From positions 2,240,001 to 2,304,000 of the forward strand of contig NC_049564.1 in NCBI RefSeq assembly GCF_013368755.1: a stretch of 64,000 nucleotides of DNA, read 5' to 3'. The position numbers and the translations under genes are program-made. A model generated the notes under the pieces. That model had not been told where the DNA came from. It made no database searches and saw nothing but the letters and a program-made list of their open reading frames with translations. Positions within the stretch are counted from its first letter, which is position 1. The number at the start of each line of letters is the position of its first letter. This DNA is from Talaromyces rugulosus (taxonomy: Eukaryota > Ascomycota > Eurotiomycetes > Eurotiales > Trichocomaceae). Positions 22,459 to 34,431 of the stretch are shown one piece after another.

Positions 22459-23436
22459 GTCCACTGTCTTGAATAATTTCTGCTTTCTGGCCTTGCAGGG
22501 TTTTCTTTTTCCTTCCCTTTTCCCTTGAAGATTGGAGTCTCTGGAAGATAGAAGGGGGTCCGATGGGTCTCATGAATGATGAGTGCGAATGCTTATGCCA
22601 ATTACAACTGTTGTAGATACCAAGATTGAATGCTGTTTGTTCTTTTGTCAATGTCTTGTAATTTAGTTACTTTGAATACTTGCTCAATTACTTCATGAAT
22701 AATTATAAATATTGTGGCGTTCTATTTATTCCGTCAACATTGAACTAGTAGCCCAAACATAATTCACCGTACTCCCTAGCAGCACCAGCAATAATGGTGG
22801 TCATTCATAAAATATTCTACCTGTTCACTAGAGCTTTTCAATATATCTCTATACAACAGTACGTTTATTATTATTAAAAGCATTGATTAATTTTATTACT
22901 TACCACGATGCCGTCAATTGTTCCATGGAACTCGAGATGGTGTCAACCTCGGACTCAGTTGATCCACCAAGTTGGGGTAATAGTATATTTTAAATTTTCG
23001 TCTTTACCCATTGAGTTTTGTTATTATGACCTTTATACGAAGTATATAATGAGAGGGGGAATAAAAGGCGAGCTAGAATATTAAGTTCTCTCGATTTTCA
23101 TAGCACAATAGCATGCTATTCATTGAATAGATCATTCACTATTGTCTAGCAACTAAATATACTCAATATTATTGCTTACTATTGTGTCGGGAACCCAAGT
23201 CTATTTACTGTAAGCTTTGTGTCAATATCAGGAAACATCAATTCATATAGCCTCCTAGAGGGATTTCTCGGTAATTTCAATAATACAATAGTAGCAATTG
23301 AAGAAATATTGATCTTAAAATGTTTCTTCGGACTATATATAGCTGCCAGGAGCACGCCAGTTCACAATTTTTTAGGGAATAGCTTCAAACACTGTCATCA
23401 CCAAACATTTGAAACATCGATAATTTGCTCTCAAAA
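22459..23436. other. AT-rich intergenic stretch
   Basis: About 1 kb of AT-rich sequence with ATTA/AATAT-rich runs between 22660 and 23200. A short frame at 23219-23509 has no domain. No repeat ends were recognised. Confidence 0.45.
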
Positions 23437-24068
23437 ATGGCTACAACCGGTCCTCCTGCCCCAAACACTCCTGGGGTTACAGTATGTATCCTATCTCGAT
23501 TATATATAACCATGCTAAGAATCATTAGTACCTCAATGTCCCCGCCATCAGAGCTGAGCTTGATGGAATCAAGAAGGGCACTTCAGAAGGGCATGTTGCT
23601 GGCGTCTGGAACGCCATTCTGTCCTGGATGTTCCCCGTGACTGACGGATATGTTACTCGGCCCCAAGACATCCATCGATATTTTGGGGGTGCCAAGGGGT
23701 TTTCGGACCTCCATACTTTCCAGTACGACGCCGCTGGTCGGCGTCGTTTCTTTCTTATTGTACAATGCAAGCCATACTCATCCGAAGGCAGCACAGCCGA
23801 CTGGCAAGAGGCGGCCAACCAGCTGAGGGATTACCTCAGCGCGATACACAAGACACGCCCCGCCGGACGGAGGACTCGTGTCTACGGAATCGCCGCCTTA
23901 GGAAGGCGGGTCCGTTTTTTCGAGTACAATGATTTGACCCGAAACGCCAATGGATGGAGACCGAGCGGAACCTGGGCAGTGACACACAACGGGAGGGAGT
24001 TTTATGACATGAGACGGGAGGCCACAGAGGTTCAGAGTGCCCTAGATTTTATTCTTAACAATCATTGA
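23437..24068 (+). CDS. Conserved fungal protein of unknown function
   Basis: Two exons (23437-23481 and 23529-24068; intron 47 nt) give 194 aa. The first exon encodes only MATTGPPAPNTPGVT. The body has blocks that recur in small uncharacterised ascomycete proteins: WNAILSWMFPVTDGYVTRPQ, then RFFLIVQCK, QLRDYLSAI, RVYGIAALGRRVRFFEY and SALDFILNNH. The QCK after a hydrophobic beta strand, with upstream acidic residues, is reminiscent of restriction-endonuclease-like folds, but I cannot show that. The gene converges with the next one (stop codons 60 bp apart). Confidence 0.72.
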
Positions 24069-24127
24069 CAGGGGAAAGGATCGGGTGGTTAGAAGTCCAG
24101 CAATATGATAGTAGCATAGTTTAGTTA

Positions 24128-25408
24128 TTAAGCAAAATTCTTCCTTCGAGACAATCGTCTCCGGAATACATGGTCCGTCTCATCTTTTTTAATCAAATCT
24201 AGGAAGATGGCTTTAATCTGTCCGAGACGTTGGAATACCCGACGACGAGTTTTCAAGCCACTTTTATCGTACCAGTCAGAATCTCCTAGCAATTCCTCAG
24301 TCGCGAGTCCAAGCAGTTGCCAATCCACTGGGTGGTCACTCTCGTCAAGATCATTGTATTCAAATATCAAGTCCATCCTACTACAGTTCTTCCAGTAACT
24401 GTCAGGCAGCCTCCATCCAAAAGCAGTCAACAAATTCCGCGCATCTGAAATACTAGCACGTTTGGTCATATCAGTTATTTGTATAGCAACCTCAAGCGGA
24501 ATTTGGGAGACCATAGATGGCTGCACATGTTGTGAACGGTCGTCAGTGCAACGAGTTTGAGTGGCCTTTTCAATGATGCTTTGGATTTCTGGCACAATCG
24601 CTGGGTTTTTCCACATTGAGGAGGGTGCGTCAGTCTTCTCATAATGTTCCAACTCCCATATCTGCCGATCTATCTTGTCATTGCAGTTATCAACCGGTAG
24701 CACCCAGCAAATCTCAATGTTTTCAGCCCAGAATCGTGCTACTGCTTTCACAAATATTGCCAGGTGTGTATCCACCAATTCCATTCCAACAACTCGATCC
24801 ACTAGTAGCCAGCAGTGGGCATGAACAAGATAGCCTATCTGTTTACATTTTTTCTGACTGTTCGGATGGAACGGATTGGCTAAGTCGAAACGAGTACAGG
24901 CGGAGCGTACTGGATTGTCATATGGATCGCCAATACGAGCTTTCAGGGGATCACGAGGGACTTGTGGGACTGGAGCTAGGTTGAACTCCATAAACCCCTG
25001 AGTGATACCTGATATACCGAGGTGATCAATATCCAGTCTATGGATAACTTTTTTTTGGTTAATATATAGTAATCTCTTTGTCACATTCCGGGAAAAAATC
25101 GATAACTGACTTGCTCGATAAAACGTCGTCCACATCCAGGGTTCCCCATCAATATACATGCTTTCGATGTCCTTTGCTTGCACCAGCGTTGAGGGCGCCA
25201 TATCTGGCTCTTCATCCTCACGTGTTGGCGTGTTAGTGAAGTGCTTCCACTCTTCGTGCTCGAGAAACACGACATCCGTTCTTATCGTAATCAACGTCTG
25301 TCCTCCACACGCTATACAAGGTCCACAGAATGGCCATCCATAACCAACATTTCGAAGAATCTTTCGTGGCATGATTTCCGCGATGAGAAAAAGAGTTTCT
25401 TTTGACAT
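24128..25408 (-). CDS. Fungal hypothetical protein, F-box-family-like
   Basis: A single exon of 426 aa. The N-terminal part contains a cysteine group (CGPCIACGG) and a GEPWMWTTFYRA block. The centre has QIGYLVHAHCWLLVDRVVGMEL. The C-terminal third has IPLEVAIQITDM followed by a helical stretch (ARNLLTAFGWRLPDSYW). This order (cysteine group, GYLVHAHCW, IPLEVA) is seen in a large, expanded group of ascomycete proteins annotated as F-box-related hypotheticals. The canonical N-terminal F-box is not clear, so the role as a ubiquitin-ligase adaptor is only a guess. The ATG at 25408 is the first in frame. Confidence 0.68.
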   Translation of the reverse strand: MSKETLFLIAEIMPRKILRNVGYGWPFCGPCIACGGQTLITIRTDVVFLEHEEWKHFTNTPTREDEEPDMAPSTLVQAKDIESMYIDGEPWMWTTFYRASQLSIFSRNVTKRLLYINQKKVIHRLDIDHLGISGITQGFMEFNLAPVPQVPRDPLKARIGDPYDNPVRSACTRFDLANPFHPNSQKKCKQIGYLVHAHCWLLVDRVVGMELVDTHLAIFVKAVARFWAENIEICWVLPVDNCNDKIDRQIWELEHYEKTDAPSSMWKNPAIVPEIQSIIEKATQTRCTDDRSQHVQPSMVSQIPLEVAIQITDMTKRASISDARNLLTAFGWRLPDSYWKNCSRMDLIFEYNDLDESDHPVDWQLLGLATEELLGDSDWYDKSGLKTRRRVFQRLGQIKAIFLDLIKKDETDHVFRRRLSRRKNFA

Positions 25409-25969
25409 GCTGTTTCCAGTAGCGAGAAGCGCATTACTTATAGATATATGAATGTGATGTCATATTGAACCCCTGACTTCTAAATGTGTCATTAATTACG
25501 TTTTGACCCACAAACATGTACAGGTCAGGTCATCTAGACTGATTCCACTACATCAAACCCCACCTTAGGGGAAAATATTGAGTATGTGTTAAACTCGATT
25601 GTTGAGTATTGCGGTTTCCTAGTATAAAGGAATTTCTCATGTACGGAGTAATGTAAAAGGGCACTTTGTAATCAACAATAGTATTGTTAGCCCAGAATTG
25701 AGAGGCAGCTAAACCAGTTATATCAGCTGCTAGTTATACTCCAGACATTTCGATTTTAGATGGCTCCCTCTCCACTCAGTGCGCCTACCACGCATCGTGG
25801 CACTTTTTGGGTCAATATTTTAAATGGTTCTTTTACGACAATTATTGTTTATCGTACATTTTATTTCTTTCCATTTTCAGTTTCATTTTTAGTTAGTCAA
25901 TGCCTTCACTTGATATATCGTTATAGAGTAGCCTCGATTTACTCTTGTAAAAAATAATAGAGAAACAAA
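25409..25969. other. Intergenic stretch
   Basis: Divides the F-box-like gene from the 3' end of the M20 gene. A plus-strand frame at 25760-25957 is hydrophobic and AT-driven, with no family resemblance. Confidence 0.45.
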
Positions 25970-27450
25970 TCAATTATCTCTTATCTCCTGCTTCCATTGC
26001 TCCCTGGCCTGTTGTAAGAGCTTTTTATTCGTGGCCATATCCAGTCCAGTCAGCGCTAGCGCTTTTCCAACAACCAATGCCTCTTCGTGTGCTGTTTCTG
26101 TGCCAGCTGCAGCTGCAAACGACGGATGGTGTGGATAAGACTCATCCGGTGCACGGATTGTGAATATACTATGAAGGGTAGGTACGATGTAGCTCACATT
26201 TCCTGATAAGTATTAGATTAGCTTCTCCATTAACTTATTATGTTAGATTGGAGGAACAAACCGATATCTGATGAGGCCGTCATGACCTTGTCACTGCTCT
26301 TGGTGATATTGCGGTCGTAGCGGCTCATGTGAGCTTGATACTGACCACACAACGTCTCGTTTAATTTGATGTCGGTGTACAAGCTGTCCCTGCAGTAAAA
26401 GAAAACACCCAATAAGTATAAATCGCCTAGAAGGGTGGATATAATTGGAGTAGCATACTCAACCATCTCAACTCCACACCCTGTCGCCAACGCTGCCGCA
26501 TCGATGCAGTTGCGTACACGCGTTACGAGCGAGTTCAGTCCCTTTAGCGTCGGACTTCTCACCTGCCAATATGCCTTTGTATGAGACGGGATGACGTTAG
26601 CTACTTTGGGGGTATCGAGGAATGCGCAATGAATACGCTCCTCGGGAAGAATTTGCTGACGAAGGACGGAAATGTTATTATATGCTGCCACCAGTGCATC
26701 AAGAGCGTTTATTCCCTCCCATGGATTTCCTCCCGCGTGTGCGTTTTTGCCTGTGAATTCGACGTGGATTTGCTTACGGGCGTTGAATAAAACACCAGCA
26801 ATACCGTCTCCCATTAAAGATGGCCCCCCATGACTGTCACCACCAATCCAATTAGTCCAGTATATTCCTTGGGTCACGGTCTGGTAACTTACGCCATCAG
26901 GGAAATATCAACACCCTTGTATGCCCCATTCTCAATGAGCTTTGCTTTTCCGCCGCCATTTTCTTCCGCTGGAGTCCCCAACAACTGCGTTCTCCCCGGA
27001 ATTCCGAATTCCTTTAGCACAGCTGACAGAGCTAAAAACGCGACAATGCTGCTTGTTGCGATCAGATTGTGGCCGCAGGCATGGCCAATATCAGGTAAAG
27101 CATCATATTCAGCGTTGAAATTTATCAGAGGTCCCTCCTCTGAGCTGGCTCCGCCACTGCTGCGAGCTTCGAAGGAAGTTTCGAGGCCGTATGCATGACG
27201 TGTCACCCCAAAGCCTTGGTTTTCGAGGAACATGCAAATTGTGTCATGAGCGTGGTGCTCTTGGTATGCAAGTTCTGGATTAGACCATATCTAAGCTAAC
27301 ATTAGTTGAATACTTTTTAGAAGGCAATTGAGTGAGGGTGGTTACCTGCCGGTTGACTTCGCGCAATTGAGTGTGTAGCTTCTCGATTACAGTGTCAACG
27401 ACATTCTTGACCTTGTCGATATCATAGCCATTGCTATTAGAAGAATCCAT
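25970..27450 (-). CDS. M20-family amidohydrolase (ACY1L2/PM20D2-like)
   Basis: Five exons on the minus strand (introns 27291-27345, 26834-26892, 26390-26458, 26203-26261) give 412 aa, the normal length for this family. These are two-zinc cytosolic hydrolases that cleave amide bonds of N-acyl or dipeptide-like substrates. Metal-ligand regions are all present: DIGHACGHN, the paired glutamates in GTPAEENGGGK, MAHGGPSLMGDG (joined over an intron), and the C-terminal His in GNVSYIVPTLHSIF. The lid domain has FTGKNAHAGGNPWEGINALDA and NVIPSHTKAYWQVR. The start at 27450 is preferred; an in-frame ATG at 27484 would add 11 residues. It shares a 567-bp divergent promoter with the permease at 28018, so the permease probably brings in its substrate or a related anion. 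Confidence 0.9.
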
Positions 27451-28017
27451 TGTTAAATGTAGTACTGAATATTTCTTTTTCATATAAGACAAATATTGTC
27501 GCAATAAAATAGAGTAATTTATGGATGATATGTGATAGTAACTGCCCCTGGTTTGAATCATTTATAAACGAAGGGCTCACATCATGCCGAGGTATCTCCC
27601 CGCATTAGCTTATCTGAGACATTAATCATGGATATTTCTCTTACGAAACTGGTTTCAATGATTATCGAGTAATCTATCTATTCATCGACTACAACTCCTC
27701 ACGATTAACGATACCCCAGAATAGCGCCAAGCCGCTAATTGCCGACATGCATACAAATTTCCGACAGTCCAATCACAGCTGTAAGACTGCCGACAAAGTG
27801 GGGCCATTTGTGGATCCGTTGATAGTAACTCGATATCTATGTGCCATCATTGGCTGAAGTTTATCTCCTGTCATTTGTGGAGGAGATACTGGGTATAATT
27901 GATGTCAGAGAGTATACTTGATAATGTATATCAATGCTCGGGTGGCCAGTGAATTACTGGTTTATTTCCAACAACACACTTACAGTTTTATCAATCTTGA
28001 TCCATTTGATTTAAACC
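27451..28017. promoter_or_regulatory. Divergent promoter with GATA-factor sites
   Basis: Shared upstream region of the M20 hydrolase and the Dal5-like permease. HGATAR-type sites are seen at 27533-27538 (TGATAG), 27610-27615 (AGATAA on the minus strand), 27820-27825 (TGATAG) and 27861-27866 (AGATAA on the minus strand). GATA factors such as AreA control nitrogen-source genes in filamentous fungi, so nitrogen regulation is plausible; such short sites also occur by chance. Confidence 0.4.
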
Positions 28018-29892
28018 ATGGAGAAGATGGACCCTCCGCAGCCTGCAAATACGCATCCTTCCGATTTGAAAGTGATGACTAGCGACAGCATCCTCAATGA
28101 AGGAAAGGATATTGATCTTGGCCAGATCCTCGAAGTCGAATCCTCGCCGCGTCTCGAGCAGAAAGTCCTAAGGAAGATTGACTTCATGTACGGCCATTTC
28201 TCTCACCTCCACATTATACTAAGGAAACTAATACCGCCATCTAGTCTGATCCCCCTCATGGGATTTTGCTACATGCTTCAATACATGGACAAACTCGCCC
28301 TGAGCGAAGCCGCCCTCTTCAACATCCGTGAAGATTTGGTAACTACTCAACTCCCGATCGATGAAACAAACACCTGACTAGCATGTAACAGGGCCTTTAC
28401 GGAATGCAATACTCGTGGACTTCTGCTATATTTTACTTTGGATATCTAGTATGGAGCTGGCCGACATCGTACATGATTGTTCGGTTTCCACTGGGGAAAT
28501 ATCTGGCTGTCTCCGTGTGGGTTCTCAAACCTACTCAGTGTAGACTTCGTTATAGCTGACTACAACTACTAGTTTCGTGTGGGGAGGAGTTCTTATGTGT
28601 CATGCTGCGTGTAATAATTTTGGTGGATTGATGGCAGCAAGATTTTTCCTCGGTGTCGGTGAGGCTGCTATCGCTCCCGGGTTTGCTTTGATTACTGGCA
28701 TGTTTTATAAGAGAAAAGAACAACCGCTACGGTAATTATTCTCTAATACCTCTTGTGATGAAGGGCTTCTAGCTGACTTAATGGCTAGACAAGCTGCATG
28801 GTTTATTGGCAACTCCATTGCTAATGTCATCGGGGGTGTCGTGGCCTACGGAATCGGTCACATTCACTCAACCAGCCTGCTCTCCTGGCAGCTGATATTT
28901 TTGATCCTTGGTGCCATTACCTCAGGATATGCAGTGGTTCTATTCTTTTTTCTACCGGACTCACCTGCCAATGCTGTTTTCTTGAAAAAGAACGAGCGCG
29001 CCATTGCCTTACAGAGGACACTAGAAAACAAAACTGGAGTTTTGGACGCAGGCAAGTTTCAAACAAGACAAGTGTGGCTTGCCTTGAAAGATCCGCAGGC
29101 ATGGCTTCTTGTGGCCTATACATTTTGCGTGAATTTGTGCAACGGTGGAGTCACTACAGTGAGCCCCCTTCTCAATATTCGATGGATCCGAAAGTACATG
29201 TATCACTTGGCAGCTGACACAACAAGTTCTCCACCATTCTCGCCCAGGGATTTGGCTACTCTACTTTCAAAGTCCTCCTCATATTAATGCCAACCGGCGC
29301 TGCGCAGCTTATTTTTCTTATTTTCAGCTCTACATTTGCCACTTACATCCCGTCTTCCCGTATTATCATGATGGCGCTCAACTGTGTAGTTGCCATGATT
29401 GGATATTTACTCGTCTACAACCTGGATGAAGATGCTCACGTCGCCAAAATGGCAGGACTATGTTTGGGATCCGTGTTTGCTGCTAATATACCCCTTTCAC
29501 TGAGCTTGATTAGCTCCAATGTGGCTGGTTTGACAAAGAAGAGTGTCGTCAGCGCTATGCTCTTTATCGCATACTGTGTTGGAAACATCGTGGGGCCACA
29601 ATTTTATTTTGCATCTGAAGAGCCCACCTACGAGGTTTGTTTTTCTCTTTGCATTTGCATGTTGTTACCTGGGTCTTACTGACAGATAAAGTCCGGGATT
29701 CGGTCTGCTATTGCTGGCCTGGTTCTGGGTATCGCGTCTCTAGCTGTTTTATACGCGTATTATGCTTGGGAAAATCGACGTAGGGATAGTCTGTCTGGAG
29801 CGTCTCATGAAATGGCTGCTGACCAGCAGTTGCATTCCGAGATGCTGAATTTGACGGATCAGGAAAATGCAAGCTTCCGTTATGTTTTGTAG
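28018..29892 (+). CDS. Dal5-like (ACS family) MFS anion permease
   Basis: Seven exons (introns 28188-28244, 28339-28391, 28517-28572, 28732-28788, 29159-29226, 29635-29685) give 510 aa in one frame. The order of segments matches the allantoate/anion:cation symporter family: LIPLMGFCYMLQYMDKLALSEAA, GLYGMQYSWTSAIFYFGYL, then the helix-4 signature MAARFFLGVGEAAIAPGFAL. LPDSPANAVFLKKNERAIA follows in the central loop, and ILAQGFGYSTFKVLL in helix 7. It should sit in the plasma membrane and take up small anionic nitrogen compounds (allantoate, ureidosuccinate, nicotinate, dipeptides or vitamins in known members). It is divergent from the M20 hydrolase, and the cupin and regulator lie downstream on the same strand. 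Confidence 0.9.
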
Positions 29893-30183
29893 GGTTGGGC
29901 TTTATTGCAGACAGATTTAGGCACACATTAAGTGAGATAATGATAAACTATTTCTCATCATCTTTTCTTTCTTTTTCTCCTAACGGCGGCGTTTGGAGCC
30001 TGAGGCCACATGGTATATTATGACAACACCTGTGGATATCCGGAATATTTTGCCATTTATGGAAAACCCATCCTGACTGCAAAAGAGCTTCCATATATAT
30101 AAGTTGCTGATTGACCAAATAAATAATATTTCTGATTAGCGTATTCATTGGGTTACAGTATCGTCAGAAGACTGAACTATACA

Positions 30184-30633
30184 ATGAATTCATCAAGACC
30201 TGTGATACTTCCATCGGATTACGCGATCAACACCCCCGCAGAAAGCTTTCCTATCGATCCATCCACACCCTCTCGAGGGAATGTTACTTGGCATACATTG
30301 ATATCTGCTCCCCAAACTCCGTCAACCGATTTATCGGCTGGGATTGCTGTTTGCCCTGCCCGAACCGGCCATCTTTGCCGCCATCGTCATACTCAGTCCG
30401 AGATATACTATATCCTAGAAGGATCAGGCAATATGGTTATCGATGGGAATATATACCCTGTCTCGAAAGGGTCCACCGTGTTCATTCCAGGAAATTCAGA
30501 GCATGGAATTGAAAACACGGGTCATGGTCTGTTGAAATGGTTTTATGTGTTTCCAACTGGGTCGTTTGCCGATGTTGCATACAGGTTTTCGAAGGATCCA
30601 CAGAAAAACAAGGGGGTGAAATCTATGCTTTGA
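30184..30633 (+). CDS. Small single-domain cupin
   Basis: An intronless 149-aa cupin_2-type protein. The double-stranded beta-helix motifs are clear: CRHRHTQSEIYYILEGSGNM (metal ligands H, H and E) and VSKGSTVFIPGNSEHGIENTG (second His), followed by LKWFYVFPTGSFADVAY. Such stand-alone cupins in ascomycetes act as isomerases, dioxygenases or lyases on small polar molecules, or are uncharacterised. No signal peptide is seen, so the protein is cytosolic. Its position, 291 bp after the permease and 291 bp before the regulator, suggests it acts on the compound released by the M20 enzyme. That role is inference. Confidence 0.82.
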   Translation: MNSSRPVILPSDYAINTPAESFPIDPSTPSRGNVTWHTLISAPQTPSTDLSAGIAVCPARTGHLCRHRHTQSEIYYILEGSGNMVIDGNIYPVSKGSTVFIPGNSEHGIENTGHGLLKWFYVFPTGSFADVAYRFSKDPQKNKGVKSML

Positions 30634-30924
30634 TGGCCCCATGGGTTATATCCGAGGAGAAGTCATGATTTATGTGATTATGTCTCTAAATTTTCTTTAA
30701 AGATTTGTTTCGCCATACGTAGATTATTATCATTATTCATCAAACCGTCAAATGCCGGTCTCCACTGCCTATCAAAGCGAACTTTGCGGGGAAATTTGCT
30801 CTTATCATCCCCACTGCGATGGCCCACTCCGAGGCCTATAGACGCCGCAATAAGCGGCGATTCGGAACCATCCTTTGCAGTTTCAATCATCGTGTATGTG
30901 TATGTGTATGTGTGTCTAGGGATC

Positions 30925-32923
30925 ATGTCAGATTCCATGTCCGGAAGAAATGCGCCTAGATCAAAGAATGGTAAGGTACCAAATATTGTCTACTCAAACC
31001 CGGTTGTTAACCTATTATCAGGCTGCCAGACGTGTCGGCAGCGGAAAGTGAAGTGCGATGAAAACCGGCCTGTCTGCCACCATTGCAGCCGGCTGAACAT
31101 CGGTTGTGAATGGGGATATCCTAACAAAAGAGGGAGGAGAAACCTTCAAATCAGAGAAACACACTCAGCGGCGGGAAACCGTCAGTGGTACTTATCCTCG
31201 GTGTGGCGACATTATAGCGAGTTACCATTATTATGGGTTGGCAATGAGCCATCAAAACAAAACATATGCGAATACAACTCTTGCTGGCCATCTTGGCTGT
31301 CAAAACACGACATATCAATATCTCAATTTTCCTCCACATTGGGCCTTGCTGTCGCCGACAGAATCACATCGCAATGCAATCTTAACGCAATGTCATTGAG
31401 CAGTCCCGAAATAACATGCGCAAATTCACTTACATTAACGGTTTCCGATCAGAATTATTTCCGCTACTTCCCATCCTCGTCGGTTGTGTTTTACTACATG
31501 AAGCCGTGGGAGTGGAGCAGTTTCGGCTTCCTCTATCAAGGTCCGGCTGCTACCAACAAGCTAATCATGCGAATGATTTTGGCAATCGCCGCCAGTGATA
31601 TGCATCGACGAGGGCTAGTACCCAATTCCACGGGGAAAGACGCTTCCAAAAACCCTGGCCGGTATCACTACGAGGCTGCGGTACAGGAATTTCGACAATA
31701 CCTCGAAGAGCACGCGGCCACTGGAGGGATGCAAGGGGATTTGGTTGCGGAGTCAGAGTGTGAAATAATATTCTGCATCATGTTCTTGATGATCATGTAC
31801 GAATGGTATTATGGTCACTCTGTCAAGGACCTCCAGCTGCATTTACAAGGGGTGAGATGTCTTCTCAAGGCACATCCAAAGATGTTCACTATGAAAGGAA
31901 TGGCCGATGCTATCTTATCGACCGGATCTATTCCAAAGAAGGGACTTTCATTTATGCCTGCCCAGCTTTTGCTTTGGGTCCTGTAAGTTTCCTTCTTTCT
32001 TTTTCTTTTCCCTTTTTTTCCCTCCTAGCAGAGGCATCCGAGAGAACCTTTTGACTGAATTCGGTTTAACTAACAAAAAACAGCTACATGGAAATCAGTG
32101 GTCACCCCAGAGGCCTAACTGGGTCTCTTTACGATGCATTACTTGATTCTGGAAACCCTGCACTGCATCCCGATTATCTCCATCAATGCGCACGGATCTG
32201 GGGTCGATGTCTTTGGGGTGAGGAATACCCGGAAACTCAGATTCTAGACGACATGGAGAATCATCGGGCGTTAGAGCTTTTGCATCAAGCCTTTATAATG
32301 AAAAACAAGATTTGGCAGCTGGCACTGGGAAAGAGTCCTCGCTCCGCGGGAATAACCGCAGAAGGCTTGTACTCGGAGATGATAACAATTCGAGAGGTTA
32401 GTTCTATAACTACGCACCAATTGCCCTTTTATATACATATATTACGAGTATTAGCTAACGATTTGGACAGAGATATAGCGATATGTTCATTACGGCCAAG
32501 TTAGCAAGTTCTCTTTCTTCGCGTCGCGTGCTATACACAATTTATTTTGCTGTGTGTGCCTTGGAAACGCAATTACTTTATCATCAAAGAATACTTTATC
32601 CAACATCCAGAGCACGGAGTATGATCCACCGTCAGGCAGTTGCGAACCTACTCGAAATTCTTTATCAGCAGTACTCTGTGGATCCAAAGTTGTTGCAACG
32701 AATACCATATTCAATTTTTCTGGTGATGATTGAGACCGAGGATCCTATCCATCGCGACTGGGCTGCAGCGAGACTGCGGGAACTGAGAAACCTGGACGAG
32801 GGTTACTCTTTTATCAATAGCCTCGCAGATGACTTTATTTACAGACAACAGATGTTTCCGGGAGAAATGGTGGATTTATTTGACATTTTGCAGACGCGAT
32901 ATGAAACATGTAATAGTAGATAA
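30925..32923 (+). CDS. Zn2Cys6 transcription factor, probable cluster regulator
   Basis: Three exons (introns 31983-32083 and 32397-32470) give 607 aa. The zinc cluster is at residues 34-62: CQTCRQRKVKCDENRPVCHH ending CSRLNIGC. A basic RGRR segment follows. The C-terminal half is a Fungal_trans_2-type domain: GPAATNKLIMRMILAIAASD, YHYEAAVQEFRQYLEEH, CEIIFCIMFLMIMYEW, then LHLQGVRCLLKAHP. After the introns come HQAFIMKNKIWQLALG and the RDWAAARLRELR end seen in pathway-specific activators. The leader has a short TATGTG repeat (30895-30914). Its position at the end of the M20-permease-cupin set suggests that it controls them. The long first exon might hide an additional in-frame intron near 31180-31220. 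Confidence 0.88.
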
Positions 32924-34431
32924 TATTTTGACGCATATGCCAGAGTTCAAATGAGTTTAAATGTGCAAATGGACCTCCAGTTCTTGGAGACAACGGTCAA
33001 AATAATATTGATACCAGTGACCGCCAAACCACATACCTTCTCATCCAGCAGTGTGAAATGTCTAGAGGATGAAGACAGTGGAAACTCTGGCAAAACTTCC
33101 GCGAACCAGTGAACAGTATTAATTTCCACGCTCTGATTATTAAATATTATTATTAGGTCGGTCAGCACGCGAAACATTATTCGGCACTTTGAAAACTAGC
33201 GGCAGGGGTGCATCTCAATAGAATCTAGCTTCTCGTCAGAAAATAATATTTATTATCAAACAACCATCACTGGTCAAGATGCGGGATGACACTTCCTTTA
33301 TAGCGTACTGTGGCGCCGCCACCATATACAACCCTAACATTTTGTACCTGTGTAATCACCGAGGCCAGCCAGGAAGATGGCCATTCCGGTGTGGTGAATA
33401 CAGCACCTGAGTTGACGTAGATGATAAAAGCGATGAGTTATTTGATACCTTCTAATACTTTATCACCGACAATGCAACCTTACAGAGGCTCTATACAGGT
33501 CACGAGTTAAAGATGTGAGGGTTGAGTAGTGATTACGGAGTACACCCGGCGGCGTCCACCACAATTACGACCCTAGATGGAGCTAAGCATTTTAGCCCAG
33601 GCACGTTGCAACGCTGATAATTGCTGACCATGTGGACAATGGACATATCTTCCTATTGTTTCATCGCTGAGAACCATGCGATTATGCAGTAGTATGCCAC
33701 AAAAAAGGAAGAAAAGCAAGGCAAGCGTATATTCTACCAGTGGAAATGGCTTGAAGCATAGATCATGTTACAAGTTGAAGTACCAAATACCAGTAATTGG
33801 ATTATTTTTGTTAGCGATTCTACATGCTATATCCAGATATTTTTATCAATTCATGACTTATTAACTCTTTAGATTTTAATTAACCATGTAGTACATATGT
33901 GGTCTTGCGGCGCCTGAAGACATATGACTTTAGTTGGCCCTGTGAACGTTAATGCCTAGAATAGATAATGTTGATGTGTAAATGACAGCCAATAGGCAAA
34001 TTAAACAGAATGATACAAATCACATATAGCTGGCGCGGCCTCGTGCTCAAGCAGTGTTACATGCTGGTAGTGTCTGACAAGCATTTTACTAGTCACGAAG
34101 CTCTAGATTATAGTCAGCGGTCTAAATCCGGTATTAGGGATAAGCTAGTGTGGTGCGTACGTACTAGTATTCTAAGTTGCGAGGCTAATTTTCAAGAACA
34201 CCCTTCTCTCGAGTCTCCCCTATTAACATTTCCAGATATCACAGTCCCCACCAGGGTCTGGCGTCTCACCATGGGTGTAACCCTGAATAGCTACATCTGC
34301 CATTCCGGGTCCCGGAAAGACTATATAAAGACAAATTATTATCTTCTATGCTTTACTTTTTTGTTTCTCTAGTCTTGTCATTGCTTGCCAAGCCACTCAT
34401 TTTGATATCAAGTCACCAAAAGTCTTCCATC
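32924..34431. other. Intergenic stretch, 1.5 kb
   Basis: No gene is supported. Small frames (32947-33177 minus, 33676-33864 plus, 34010-34372 plus) lack domains. The last part is the chitinase promoter. Confidence 0.45.
34322..34329 (+). promoter_or_regulatory. TATA box of the chitinase gene
   Basis: TATATAAA lies 103 nt before the chitinase ATG, a normal distance for a fungal TATA promoter. Confidence 0.5.
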
